Below are positions 1-10,147 of a DNA stretch of 64,000 nt, piece after piece (within the stretch, counting starts at the first letter, position 1; every line of letters begins with the position of its first letter). The stretch comes from Candidatus Hemicellulosilyticus sp. P3 (GTDB taxonomy: Bacteria; Bacteroidota; Bacteroidia; Bacteroidales; P3). A program made the position numbers and the translations under genes. The stretch lies in assembly GCA_001543385.1 (NCBI GenBank), contig LPNH01000009.1:1-64000 (forward strand), in the 5' to 3' direction. The notes beneath the pieces are model-generated. The model saw only the letters and a program-made list of their open reading frames with translations, ran no database searches and had not been told where the DNA came from.

Positions 1-30
1 AAGCTTTTTAGAAATGGATGGCAACGTTAT

Positions 31-537
31 ATGCTTTTCCAAGTCGGCATGGTCCCATCTCATCATATACGTAGGTTTATATATAAGGCTCTCGGTGCTG
101 AGATTGGCAAACATGTGGTATTCCATTTCCGCACAGAGATACGTGGTATACATCGCCTAAAGATTGGCTCCGGTACTATTATCGGCGACAATACATTGCT
201 CGATGCACGTCGGGGACTAACTATTGGTGAGAATGTTAATATTGCCTCGGATGTAACAATCCATCCTGGAGGCCACGACATCCGTGACCCTTTTTTCAGA
301 GCGCCAGCCTTGGACAGCAGCCCCGTGGTCATCGGTGACAGGGTATATATCGGTGCTCATGCTATGATACTGAATGGTGTCACCATCGGCGTAGGAACTG
401 TGCTCTGCGCCGGTTGTGTCGTCACAAAGGACGTGGAGCCATACGCTGTAGTTGCTGGTATTCCAGCAAAAAAAATCAGTGAGCGCCCCCGTGACCTGCG
501 CTATGCGTTTGACGGAAAATCACAAAGACTATATTAG
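31..537 (+). CDS. Hexapeptide-repeat acyltransferase (WbbJ/LbH family); the gene may start upstream of the window
   Basis: 168 aa with repeated hexapeptide motifs (IGSGTIIGDNTLLDA, IGENVNIASDVTIHPGGHD, IGDRVYIGAHAMILNGVTIG). Confidence 0.85.
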   Translation: MLFQVGMVPSHHIRRFIYKALGAEIGKHVVFHFRTEIRGIHRLKIGSGTIIGDNTLLDARRGLTIGENVNIASDVTIHPGGHDIRDPFFRAPALDSSPVVIGDRVYIGAHAMILNGVTIGVGTVLCAGCVVTKDVEPYAVVAGIPAKKISERPRDLRYAFDGKSQRLY

Positions 538-547
538 GGATTGACAG

Positions 548-1789
548 ATGAGAGACCAACGTGTTCAAATAATCCTGATTATTACGCTATTTACCATCCT
601 GACGGGTGGCTTCGGCTTTGTATCCTGGCCGCTTGGCTTCAAGTTTACCGTACGTGTTTTTGCTGTTTTGCTCCTGTTGTTCCTGGTCTTTATGGCCCAA
701 TTCACAGAAAGACAGCATTTCCGGTATTTTGTGCTGGCGTTGGCTTTTCTTCCATTTGTTTCCGTATTATATTCCTATGGCCAATATGACCAACCCCTGC
801 AGGATGGTATAAAAGGAACCTTGCCGTCGCTGCTCTGGTTGTTTTATTTTGTACTTCACCGATTCAAAGTGAAAGAAGATTCTTTTTTGAAAGCCATCTT
901 CTGCATTGCTGTTTTCGTCGTGCTTGTCCAGATTGTTCAGCAGTTCACTTATCCGAATGCCTGGTTCGGAATACGTGACGAAGAGAACTTGACTTCCGAA
1001 GGGGAAATAGCAGAAAACCGCAATGGCATCTGGCGCTTTAGTGTAGGTATCAATGGCATTTTCACAGCGATTTGCCTATTCTTCTTTTGGTGCAAAATGC
1101 TCAAACGGATAAGATATGATTATCTCCTTGTCGTTGCATTGATGTTCGTGTCCGTCTATCTCACACTGACCCGTCAGGTCATTATTTCTGTCGTGTTGAC
1201 GCTTTTCCTGTCGTTTTTTATCGGAAGAGGAAGTAAAAAGGTATGGCTCATCATGGGCGGAGCAGTCATCCTGGTCATACTGTATATGAATTTTGACATG
1301 CTGTTTGGAGAATTTATCCAAATGGCGCAGCAAGACAATAATAAGCAATACATCCGTTTCCTTGCCGCCAATTACTTCTGGAGAGAGACATTCACTTCCC
1401 TGCAGGCTGCGTTTTTCGGGCATGGAGATGCCGTCTCAGGCAGTTTCCTTGCGTTGCAGGATCAACTTAAGGAGGATTATCGGTTTTTTATCAGCGACGT
1501 GGGGTTTATCGGCATGATGTGGAAGTACGGCATCTTTTATGTGCTATTATGCTATGGTTTAATGCTATACGTTTTTTTGATAAATAAGGATAAGGTGCCA
1601 TTGTATATCCGGCTTTTTGTCTTGTTCTCAACAATCCCTTCTATTATGATTTTTCCTATGTTAAGTCCCATTTCCAACATTATGTGGAGTTTTCTGCTGT
1701 ATTTTTGCGACAGGCATATCAACCGATTGAACATAGCAAGACTTTTAGTGTTGCTTCTTGAAAAATACAAGCATCTTTTACCACGCTAA
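548..1789 (+). CDS. O-antigen polymerase/ligase-like multi-pass membrane protein
   Basis: 413 aa, many hydrophobic segments, located inside a polysaccharide cluster. Confidence 0.65.
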   Translation: MRDQRVQIILIITLFTILTGGFGFVSWPLGFKFTVRVFAVLLLLFLVFMAQFTERQHFRYFVLALAFLPFVSVLYSYGQYDQPLQDGIKGTLPSLLWLFYFVLHRFKVKEDSFLKAIFCIAVFVVLVQIVQQFTYPNAWFGIRDEENLTSEGEIAENRNGIWRFSVGINGIFTAICLFFFWCKMLKRIRYDYLLVVALMFVSVYLTLTRQVIISVVLTLFLSFFIGRGSKKVWLIMGGAVILVILYMNFDMLFGEFIQMAQQDNNKQYIRFLAANYFWRETFTSLQAAFFGHGDAVSGSFLALQDQLKEDYRFFISDVGFIGMMWKYGIFYVLLCYGLMLYVFLINKDKVPLYIRLFVLFSTIPSIMIFPMLSPISNIMWSFLLYFCDRHINRLNIARLLVLLLEKYKHLLPR

Positions 1790-1800
1790 TATATATTCAG

Positions 1801-2775
1801 TTGCCTATGACACATCAGTTGGCCATCATCATCCCTGCCTATAAAGCTGCGTTCTTGCCCGCCGCGCTTGACTCCATTGCAGCACAGACCTGCAAGGATT
1901 TCACCGTGTATGTAGGTGACGACTGCAGCCCGGAACCGATAGGCAGCATCGTTGAGAAATACAGAGACAAGATGGACATCGTTTACAAGCGATTCGACAC
2001 GAATCTGGGGGGTGCAGACCTTGTGGCCCAATGGGAACGTTGCATTTCCATGAGTCAGAATGAACCTTACATCTGGCTGTTCTCAGATGACGATGTGATG
2101 GAGTCCGGCTGCGTAGAGACGCTCCTCCGTCAGATAGATGCAACCAAGGGCTCATTCGACCTCTATCATTTTGATATTGACAGGATTGACGAACATGGAA
2201 ATTTCGAAAGCCGGAAAGAAGACTATCCTGCCGTGCTGTCGTCTTATCGGTTCTATCGGGGGAAGAATGCCGGAAGGTATTTTGCATTTGCCGTAGAGAA
2301 GGTATTCTCACGCAGGATATATGAACACAGCGGCGGCTTCATGAGATACGACATGGCTTGGGGCAGTGACGTAGCTACGTGGATTTTATTCAGCGGGGAG
2401 AAAGGAATGTGTACCGTACCTCATGCGAGGGTATGCTGGCGCCAGAGTTCACAGAACATCACGCCCGATATGTCGCGCCAGGTGACAGAGCGCAAGCTGA
2501 GGGCAGAAATGGAGATGCTGAATTGGGCATATCATTATTTCGATGACAAGCCGGACATTTATGCCACTAACCGCGCATTCTTTATCTACAAGATACATCT
2601 CTATAGGCGGTTTGTGAGCAAAGAATGCCTCAAGGAAGCCTTTGCCATGTTCTTTGCCACACACGGACACGTCTGGGAAAGGCCGCTGATTTATTTCTTC
2701 GCCTTCCTCATTGATGGCATCTATTTCCGGCTCAGGAAAAGGTTTTCGTGTCTCTATGGTGCGGCTATTAAATAA
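1801..2775 (+). CDS. Family 2 glycosyltransferase
   Basis: LAIIIPAYKAAFLPAALDSIAAQT...VGDDCSPEP...LFSDDDVME, GT-A fold motifs. Confidence 0.9.
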   Translation: MPMTHQLAIIIPAYKAAFLPAALDSIAAQTCKDFTVYVGDDCSPEPIGSIVEKYRDKMDIVYKRFDTNLGGADLVAQWERCISMSQNEPYIWLFSDDDVMESGCVETLLRQIDATKGSFDLYHFDIDRIDEHGNFESRKEDYPAVLSSYRFYRGKNAGRYFAFAVEKVFSRRIYEHSGGFMRYDMAWGSDVATWILFSGEKGMCTVPHARVCWRQSSQNITPDMSRQVTERKLRAEMEMLNWAYHYFDDKPDIYATNRAFFIYKIHLYRRFVSKECLKEAFAMFFATHGHVWERPLIYFFAFLIDGIYFRLRKRFSCLYGAAIK

Positions 2776-2784
2776 GATATAAAC

Positions 2785-3942
2785 ATGAAAATTATCTACT
2801 TCAGCCATCCTTGTTTTACAGACTGCGACTTTCCTTTGGTAGGAGAGTTGCAGCGCAGTGGGCATGATGTGAGTTACTATATACCCATAGCGTCATTCAA
2901 TAAGCGATCGGCACTACTTGACATCAAACGACTGCACCCCAAGACGGGCATTTTCCGTGCAGTTGATATTTACGAGGAATTTCGGGCATACGAAAATGTC
3001 ATTGACCTTTCGAAGGTCTATGTCGTAAATAAAAGACACAAACAGAAATACCACCCCGCGAATCTCTGGCTGATGCTACGATTGGTATGGCATTTCCACA
3101 GGCAGCAGGCAGACGTCATTCAGTTAACGAAAGAACCATCGCTGATGATGAAATGCCTTTATCTGATGAAGAAGAAACTGGTGCTCACCGTCCACGACCC
3201 TTTCATACATTCCGGTGCTGGCTCCAAGGGGAAAGAGCGCGACAGAAAGACGGCATACAGGAACATCCAAAAGCTGGTGCTGCTGAACGGACGCCAGGTG
3301 AAAGACTTCTCGGAGCATTACCATATTCCGGAGAGCCGTATCTTCCTGTCAAAATTGGGGGAATACGGGTGCATAGAACAGGTGCCCTCCGTGCCGGCGG
3401 GGGTTGGGAAGCCTTATATTCTGTTCTTTGGACTCATTGCTGAATATAAGGGGATTGAATATCTTTTGGAGGCCATGGTGCGGGTTCATCGGCAGTATCC
3501 GGAAGTGATGCTGGTGGTGGCCGGCGGAGGAAAATACTATTTCGACATTTCCCCCTTTCAGGGCCTGAATTACATACAGTTCCGTAACCGATATATCTCC
3601 ATTGCCGAACTGTCGGGGCTGCTCCGGGACTGCGAGTTTGGTGTCTGTCCCTATAAGGATGCCACGCAGAGCGGCGTTGTGCAGACAGCCTTCACGCTGG
3701 GAGTGCCGATGGTCGTGACCGATGTCGGAGCATTGGCCGATGCCGTCCGGGACGGAAAGACGGGAATTGTCGTCAAGCCCTGTGACGCCGATGCGCTGGC
3801 CGTCGGCATCTGTCGATTGCTGGAGGATGACAGGTTGCTGGAAAGTATGCGCAACAACATCGACAGTGAATGGAAACCCAATATGGGCTGGCGGTCTATA
3901 GCAGAAGATTATATAAAATGTTACCAGTCAAAAATAGAATAG
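2785..3942 (+). CDS. Family 4 (GT-B) glycosyltransferase
   Basis: Glycos_transf_1-type region FFGLIAEYKGIEYLLEAM...GVCPYKDATQSGVVQTAFTLGVPMVVTDVGALAD. Confidence 0.9.
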   Translation: MKIIYFSHPCFTDCDFPLVGELQRSGHDVSYYIPIASFNKRSALLDIKRLHPKTGIFRAVDIYEEFRAYENVIDLSKVYVVNKRHKQKYHPANLWLMLRLVWHFHRQQADVIQLTKEPSLMMKCLYLMKKKLVLTVHDPFIHSGAGSKGKERDRKTAYRNIQKLVLLNGRQVKDFSEHYHIPESRIFLSKLGEYGCIEQVPSVPAGVGKPYILFFGLIAEYKGIEYLLEAMVRVHRQYPEVMLVVAGGGKYYFDISPFQGLNYIQFRNRYISIAELSGLLRDCEFGVCPYKDATQSGVVQTAFTLGVPMVVTDVGALADAVRDGKTGIVVKPCDADALAVGICRLLEDDRLLESMRNNIDSEWKPNMGWRSIAEDYIKCYQSKIE

Positions 3943-3944
3943 CA

Positions 3945-5030
3945 ATGAAAGCAAGAATCATCGCATATTATCTTCCACAATACCACCCTATACCGGAAAA
4001 TGACAAGTACTGGGGAAAGGGATTTACTGAGTGGACCAATGTGGTCCAAGCGCGTCCGCTATTCCGTGGTCATAAACAACCCCATATTCCAGCCGACTTG
4101 GGTTTTTATGACCTGCGTCTGCCTGAAGTAAGGGAAGAACAGGCACAGTTGGCACGCAAGGCAGGTATTGAAGGCTTCATGTACTGGCATTATTGGTTTG
4201 GTGGTGGTAAAGAGCTGTTAGAGCGGCCATTTAACGAAGTGGTCAACAGCGGCAAGCCTGATTTCCCTTTCTGCCTTGGATGGGCCAATCACGACTGGAG
4301 TACAAAGTCGTGGACGGTAAACAAGAATTTCAAGAACGTGATGATAGCCAAGCAGACCTATCCCGGCGACGAAGACATTATCCTGCATTTCAATACTTAT
4401 CTCAAAGCTTTCAGGGATCCGCGCTACATCAAGGTCGATGGAAGACTGCTCTTTGTGGTGTTCAAGCCACTCGACGTTCCAAACATGAAACGTCATATCG
4501 AACTGTGGCAACAACTGGCTAAAGAGAATGGACTCGACGGTTTTCATTTTGTCGGTGTTTACGGTTCAAGGGGAACGTCCAAACAACAACTTTTGGACAT
4601 GGGCTTTGATGCCGGCAATCTCAGCGAACTGTGGAAAGCCGAGGTTGACAGCATCGGGAACCTCTGGCTGCGTCGCCTTCGCAATCTGCTGCGTAAGCGC
4701 GGGCTGATTGTAGATAAGTTTAAGTACGCAAGCATTATTAAACACATGGGCTGCGAAGAGGACTATGAAGAAGATACCTATCCCATTATCTTGCCCTGCT
4801 ATGACCGTACCCCAAGGTCAAAGAGAGAAGCTACCATATACTATGGTTCAACACCAGAAATCTTCAAAAAACACGTGCGAAAGATGCTGAAGTATGTAGA
4901 GAACAAGAAGCAGGAGCACAAAATCATTTTCTTGAAGTCGTGGAATGAATGGGGCGAAGGGAACTACATGGAACCTGATCTGGAGTATGGCGATGACTAT
5001 CTGAAGGCTTTGCAGGAGACAGTGCAATAA
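3945..5030 (+). CDS. WbsX-like glycosyltransferase / GH99-like domain protein
   Basis: MKARIIAYYLPQYHPIPENDKYWGKGFTEWTNV...FLKSWNEWGEGNYMEPDLEYG; start placed at 3945 rather than the ORF-track start 3870. Confidence 0.85.
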   Translation: MKARIIAYYLPQYHPIPENDKYWGKGFTEWTNVVQARPLFRGHKQPHIPADLGFYDLRLPEVREEQAQLARKAGIEGFMYWHYWFGGGKELLERPFNEVVNSGKPDFPFCLGWANHDWSTKSWTVNKNFKNVMIAKQTYPGDEDIILHFNTYLKAFRDPRYIKVDGRLLFVVFKPLDVPNMKRHIELWQQLAKENGLDGFHFVGVYGSRGTSKQQLLDMGFDAGNLSELWKAEVDSIGNLWLRRLRNLLRKRGLIVDKFKYASIIKHMGCEEDYEEDTYPIILPCYDRTPRSKREATIYYGSTPEIFKKHVRKMLKYVENKKQEHKIIFLKSWNEWGEGNYMEPDLEYGDDYLKALQETVQ

Positions 5031-5044
5031 AAAACACAGACAAG

Positions 5045-6076
5045 ATGAAAAACGTAATTTTTGTTGGCTGGGTGAACCAAGGGAAACCGCCCGTGGATGG
5101 TGAGACGGCCAAAAACCAGCATCTGATAACGGCTCTCAGGAAGTACTGCCGGGTGACCGTGCTGGACTTCTATCAGAAGAACCGCCACCCATGGGTGTTC
5201 CTGCAGGCTTTGTGGGCGTTCGTCAGCCAGCCAAAGGCCACCATCGTTTTCTCCACTTCGGCAAAGAATGTGTATGGCATTCTGAAACTATTCAAAGTTC
5301 TTGGCCTGCGGCGCAACATTATCCACTGGGTGATAGGGGGCGCTTTTGCCGACAATGTCCAAAAGGGCATTTTCAGGGCTGATATCTTCGGAATTGCCAA
5401 GCATACCCTTGTCCAGAGCCCTCTCATGGTCACACAATTGAAAGAGTGCGGCATCAAGGGCGTGAGACAGATTTACAACTGTAAGCCCATACCCTATTAT
5501 CCAGCCATTAGGCAGCCCAAGGGCGTTTTCCGCTTCGTGTTCCTTTCGCGCATCATGCAAGGAAAGGGCTGTGACTATATCATAGAGGCGGCAAAGCAAC
5601 TCAATAGTCACGGATTGGCAGAAAAGTTCATAGTAGATTTCTATGGAAAGGTGGATGAACATTACAGACCTGCATTCGAATCGGGACTGAAGGGGCTTCC
5701 CAACGTACATTATCAAGGTTATCTCGATTTCACTCAACCTACAGGATATGACAGGCTTGCCCAGTACGATGTAATGTTATTTCCCACTTACTGGAAGAGC
5801 GAGGGCTTCGCGGGTGTGTTCATCGATGCTTTCATCGCTGGACTGCCGCTGATAGCATCAGATTGGGCACACAACCGGCAGTTCCTCAGAGAGGGTGAGA
5901 CGGCACTTTTCATACCGGTGCATAATATACAAGCCCTTGCCAACAAAATGCAAGAGTGTATCGTAGGACAGGTTGACATTCTAAGCATGCGAACATGTTG
6001 TCAGGCAGAGGCTGCGAAGTATCGTGTTGACCATGTGATTACTCCAAGTCTTCTCAAGGAAATAGATTTGTTATAA
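5045..6076 (+). CDS. Family 4 glycosyltransferase
   Basis: FVFLSRIMQGKGCDYIIEAA...FPTYWKSEGFAGVFIDAFIAGLPLIASDW. Confidence 0.88.
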   Translation: MKNVIFVGWVNQGKPPVDGETAKNQHLITALRKYCRVTVLDFYQKNRHPWVFLQALWAFVSQPKATIVFSTSAKNVYGILKLFKVLGLRRNIIHWVIGGAFADNVQKGIFRADIFGIAKHTLVQSPLMVTQLKECGIKGVRQIYNCKPIPYYPAIRQPKGVFRFVFLSRIMQGKGCDYIIEAAKQLNSHGLAEKFIVDFYGKVDEHYRPAFESGLKGLPNVHYQGYLDFTQPTGYDRLAQYDVMLFPTYWKSEGFAGVFIDAFIAGLPLIASDWAHNRQFLREGETALFIPVHNIQALANKMQECIVGQVDILSMRTCCQAEAAKYRVDHVITPSLLKEIDLL

Positions 6077-6096
6077 GTATAAAAATAATTAACGAT

Positions 6097-8634
6097 ATGA
6101 ATCATTCAAAAGAAACAAAAATCGACTTAGAACTGTTAGAGGATCTTCTTGATTCCCAAGAGCGTTCAAGTTCAGGGATGAAGTTTAAAAAACTGATTCC
6201 GATGATTGTGCTCAACTGGCAGTACTTCCTCTTCTCATTTATTATCTTCGTGAGTGGAGCCATTCTGTATCTGCGATACACTGAGCCAACCTACAAACTG
6301 TCGGCCCGTATGTTGATAAAAGACGAGCAGAAACAGAACAGTAATGCTTCGCAGTTGCTCACTAATATGATGGACTTGGGATTTGTGACCAACTCCTCGG
6401 GTATTGACAACGAAGTAGAGGTCATGCAGTCGCGCATTCTGATGCGCGATGTGGTCCGCGAACTGCATCTTAATGCCGATTTCCGCATCAAGGGGCATTT
6501 CATGGACAAAATCGTTTATCGTAAACAGGCTGTCAACGTAGAACTGGATCCGGTTGTGCTTGACAGTCTTGACAAGGATTATATGGAATGGGGCGAAATA
6601 TCCAGCATTCAAATGGTAATAACGCGAAAAAAAGATGGCTACCTTGTAGAAGGAAAATCATATCATCCCGGATACGAAAAGAAAAATCAGATCCAACTCT
6701 TTCAGGAGAACATAGATTCACTACCCGCATGTATCAAAACAAGTCTCGGCACACTGACGCTGACCGCCTCCAACCGTTTTCAGATGCAGACAGACGAAAC
6801 CTATATTGTCACTATCCTGCCACCAATGCTGGTGGCTACCAACTATCTGTCGGCCATAACAGTAGAACCCACCAGCAAACGTACAGATATTGCCATGGTG
6901 ACCCTTACCGACAAGAACCCGCAACGTGGCATGGACTTCCTGCGCCGATTGGCCGTATGCTATAACCGCAGGGCCAATGCCGACAAAAACGAGGTGGCAC
7001 TGCGCACCGAGGAGTTTATCAACGAGCGCGTGAAGAAAATCAACGAAGAGTTAGGACTTACCGAAGATGAACTCGCCAACTATAAACGCAGTCATGCCGT
7101 GACCGGTCTCTCTGTTGATGCTACACAGGCCGTTCAGATGAGCAACCAGTTCTCTACCCGCCTGTCGGAGGCCGATGCCCAGATCCGACTTATCGACTAT
7201 CTGCGCGATTATGTCGGCGACCCTCGCAACAAGTATCAGGTGATACCTTCCAACGTAGGACTCACCGACGGAGCCTCCACGCAGCTCATCAGCGAATACA
7301 ACCGGACCGTGCTCAACCGCAACCGCCTGCTGACTGCCGCTAACGAGGATGCGCCACAGGTGCAGACACTCACTGCAACTATCGACGATATGGCTGCCGG
7401 CATCTCGACCGCATTGTTGCAGGCCCGTCATTCTGCCGACATCGCCCGGCAGGGTATTATGGAGCAATATGTAAAGTACCAAGGCCAGGTGGCTGGTGCG
7501 CCGGCCCAGGAACAGGTGCTCACACAGATTGGCCGCCATCAGGAGGTGCAGTCGGGCATCCTGCTGCTGCTCCTACAGAAGCGCGAGGAGAACAGTATCT
7601 CGCTTGCGGCCACTGCTGACAAGGGACGACTCATTGACGAACCTCTCAACGAAGGAAAGGAGAAACCCAAAAAGGCTATGGTGTTCCTTAGTGCCCTGCT
7701 GTTGGCGTTTGCCTTGCCTTTGTCCATTATTTGGCTCATCGGTCTGCTCCGCTACCGCATTGAGGGGCACGATGATGTGCAGAGTCTTACCAAACTGCCC
7801 ATTATTGCCGACATACCAATGGCTAGCGACGATGTGAAGACATCGGCAGGCATTGTGGTGCATGAAAACAAGAATACTCAGATGGACGAGATTTTCCGCT
7901 CCTTGCGAACCAACATCAAATTCCTGCTGAAGGAGCATGAGAAGAAAATTCTCTTCACCTCCAGTATCTCCGGCGAGGGCAAGACTTTCTGTGCCGCCAA
8001 CTTGGCTATGAGTTTAGCCCTGCTGGGACAGAGGGTGGTGCTTTGCGGACTTGATATACGCAAACCGGCACTGGGGCGGCTGTTTGGTATTGCAGACAGG
8101 AATCTCGGTATCACCACATTGCTCACGAAGGAGCAGGTCACGCTCGATGACGTACAGCGACAGATAGTTAAGTCTGGTGTCAACGACAACCTGCACCTGC
8201 TACTGTCAGGTCCTGTCCCGCCCAACCCCTCCGAGTTGTTGGCACGCCAAACGTTACAGCAGGTGATAAGCCTGTTGGAGCAACAATACGACTATGTCAT
8301 CTTAGATACAGCACCCTTAGGGCTTGTCACTGATACGCTACAGATTGCGGAACATGCCGACTGCTGTGTGCTGATATGTCGTGCCGACTACACACCTAAG
8401 TCAAGCTTCGGCCTGCTCAACCAGTTGTCTGATGAGGGCAAGCTTCCTAATGCGAGCGTCGCCATCAATGGTATTGACATGTCGCGCCGCAAATACGGCT
8501 ACTACTACGGCTATGGCGTCTACGGCAAATACGGACGCTATGGCAACTATGGGAAATACGGGAACTATGGTCATTATGGCATGTATGCAGACAGCCACTA
8601 TGGCCTGAAAGACGATAACTCCATCAAGAAATGA
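6097..8634 (+). CDS. Wzc-like polysaccharide biosynthesis tyrosine autokinase
   Basis: Wzz-like N-terminal half, Walker A SSISGEGKTFCAANLA, CGLDIRKPALG, DYVILDTAPLG, and a tyrosine-rich C-terminal tail. Confidence 0.93.
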   Translation: MNHSKETKIDLELLEDLLDSQERSSSGMKFKKLIPMIVLNWQYFLFSFIIFVSGAILYLRYTEPTYKLSARMLIKDEQKQNSNASQLLTNMMDLGFVTNSSGIDNEVEVMQSRILMRDVVRELHLNADFRIKGHFMDKIVYRKQAVNVELDPVVLDSLDKDYMEWGEISSIQMVITRKKDGYLVEGKSYHPGYEKKNQIQLFQENIDSLPACIKTSLGTLTLTASNRFQMQTDETYIVTILPPMLVATNYLSAITVEPTSKRTDIAMVTLTDKNPQRGMDFLRRLAVCYNRRANADKNEVALRTEEFINERVKKINEELGLTEDELANYKRSHAVTGLSVDATQAVQMSNQFSTRLSEADAQIRLIDYLRDYVGDPRNKYQVIPSNVGLTDGASTQLISEYNRTVLNRNRLLTAANEDAPQVQTLTATIDDMAAGISTALLQARHSADIARQGIMEQYVKYQGQVAGAPAQEQVLTQIGRHQEVQSGILLLLLQKREENSISLAATADKGRLIDEPLNEGKEKPKKAMVFLSALLLAFALPLSIIWLIGLLRYRIEGHDDVQSLTKLPIIADIPMASDDVKTSAGIVVHENKNTQMDEIFRSLRTNIKFLLKEHEKKILFTSSISGEGKTFCAANLAMSLALLGQRVVLCGLDIRKPALGRLFGIADRNLGITTLLTKEQVTLDDVQRQIVKSGVNDNLHLLLSGPVPPNPSELLARQTLQQVISLLEQQYDYVILDTAPLGLVTDTLQIAEHADCCVLICRADYTPKSSFGLLNQLSDEGKLPNASVAINGIDMSRRKYGYYYGYGVYGKYGRYGNYGKYGNYGHYGMYADSHYGLKDDNSIKK

Positions 8635-9018
8635 CAATAGCAGTAGACTTTGACGGAACGATAGTGGAGCACCGCTATCCGGAAATAGGCGAAGAAAAGC
8701 CCTTTGCGCAAGGGAAAACTTCTTGACGATGCTGTGGAATGGTGCCGCGAGCGTGGCATTGAGTTCTATGCCGTCAACCGCGATTATCCGGAAGAGACTG
8801 AGAGTGGGAACGAACACTACAGTAGAAAGATTAAAGTTGACATCTTCATTGATGACCGGAACATAGGAGGTCTGCCGGATTGGGGAACGATATACTCGAT
8901 GATTACCCACGGCACTGGCTGGTACCAATTGATAAATGAGACCGCTTCCGGCAATGATTCTTACGCTACCCGCCGCCACCGTCGCCCATGGTGGAAGCGA
9001 TTTTTGAGTATTCACTAA
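8631..9018 (+). pseudogene. HAD-like hydrolase remnant with an internal deletion/frameshift
   Basis: 8631-8726 reads MTIAVDFDGTIVEHRYPEIGEEKPFAQGKTS*; the rest continues in another frame from 8704 as RKGKLLDDAVEWCRERGIEFYAVNRDYPEE. Confidence 0.7.
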
Positions 9019-9031
9019 AACGATAAAATGT

Positions 9032-9841
9032 ATGATAAAGAATGTAACAACCAACGTGATTGCTGCTATTGCAATCCTGCTGTTCGCTGCCTGTGCTTCG
9101 CCAAAGAATGTAGCATACATACAGAACAGCGACGCATTTGTTGCCGACAGCTCGGCATTTCTCTATGAGGCACATATCATGCCCAAAGATGTACTGACAA
9201 TTACTGTAAACACTATCAACCCTGAAATCTCAGCCCCCTTCAATCTGATGGTATCTGCAACGTTGGGAAGCTCATCGACTGGCAGCCAGACGGTGAGCGC
9301 CAACCGTGCTTTGCAAACCTACCTGGTGAGCAACGATGGCACTATATCTTTTCCCGTGCTGGGTACGCTGCACGTAGGAGGACTGTCGAAGGTTGAATGT
9401 GAGAAACTCATCCACGACCGAATCATACGCTACTTGAATGGCAAGGAAGACCCCGTGGTGACAGTGCGCATGGCCAACTATAAAATATCCGTACTGGGCG
9501 AGGTGGCCCGTCCTGGCATGTTCACTGTGAATAGCGAAGAAATTAACATCTTTGAGGCTCTGGCACTTGCTGGCGACCTCACAATTTATGGCGTGCGCGA
9601 CCGTGTAAAACTTATCCGCAAGGATGCCGATGGCAAAAGAAATGTGTACACCCTGAACCTCAACGATGCCAACATCATCAGCTCCCCTTGCTACTATCTT
9701 CAGCAGAACGACATCGTTTACGTAGAACCCAACAAGGTGAAAGCACGTAACTCTAGCGTGGGACAGACTACTTCACTATGGCTCACGTCGACAAGCATAC
9801 TGATTTCTGTGGCATCATTATTGTTTAACATCTTAAAATGA
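9032..9841 (+). CDS. Polysaccharide export outer membrane lipoprotein (Wza/BexD-like, SLBB)
   Basis: Lipobox-like LLFAACASPKNVAY, Poly_export region YEAHIMPKDVLTITV, SLBB-like ISVLGEVARPGMF. Confidence 0.92.
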   Translation: MIKNVTTNVIAAIAILLFAACASPKNVAYIQNSDAFVADSSAFLYEAHIMPKDVLTITVNTINPEISAPFNLMVSATLGSSSTGSQTVSANRALQTYLVSNDGTISFPVLGTLHVGGLSKVECEKLIHDRIIRYLNGKEDPVVTVRMANYKISVLGEVARPGMFTVNSEEINIFEALALAGDLTIYGVRDRVKLIRKDADGKRNVYTLNLNDANIISSPCYYLQQNDIVYVEPNKVKARNSSVGQTTSLWLTSTSILISVASLLFNILK

Positions 9842-10029
9842 CGACCATATCCGACAACCATTCACACCATCACCATCATCACAAAGAAGACTATGGCTCG
9901 CGCTTCAAGCGGTGGAGCCTCTCCTCGATAGCCTTCCGACGCAGTGCTGACAAATGGATGAAGATAATACTCTTCATTCTCTCAGTAGTAATGATTCTTT
10001 TTGTCATCTTAGCGTATGTCTTTTTATAG
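9838..10029 (+). CDS. Small His-rich single-TM protein
   Basis: 63 aa; MTTISDNHSHHHHHHKED followed by C-terminal TM segment; ATGA overlap with the exporter gene. Confidence 0.6.
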   Translation: MTTISDNHSHHHHHHKEDYGSRFKRWSLSSIAFRRSADKWMKIILFILSVVMILFVILAYVFL

Positions 10030-10147
10030 GACCGCTATGAAAAAACTTCTTTTATGACTTGGGGTTGATAATTAAGACATTTTGGGGTGATTGTGAAAGA
10101 AAAATTATTCAGCGACTCCTCTATGCAAAGGTAGTGAATTTCAAATT

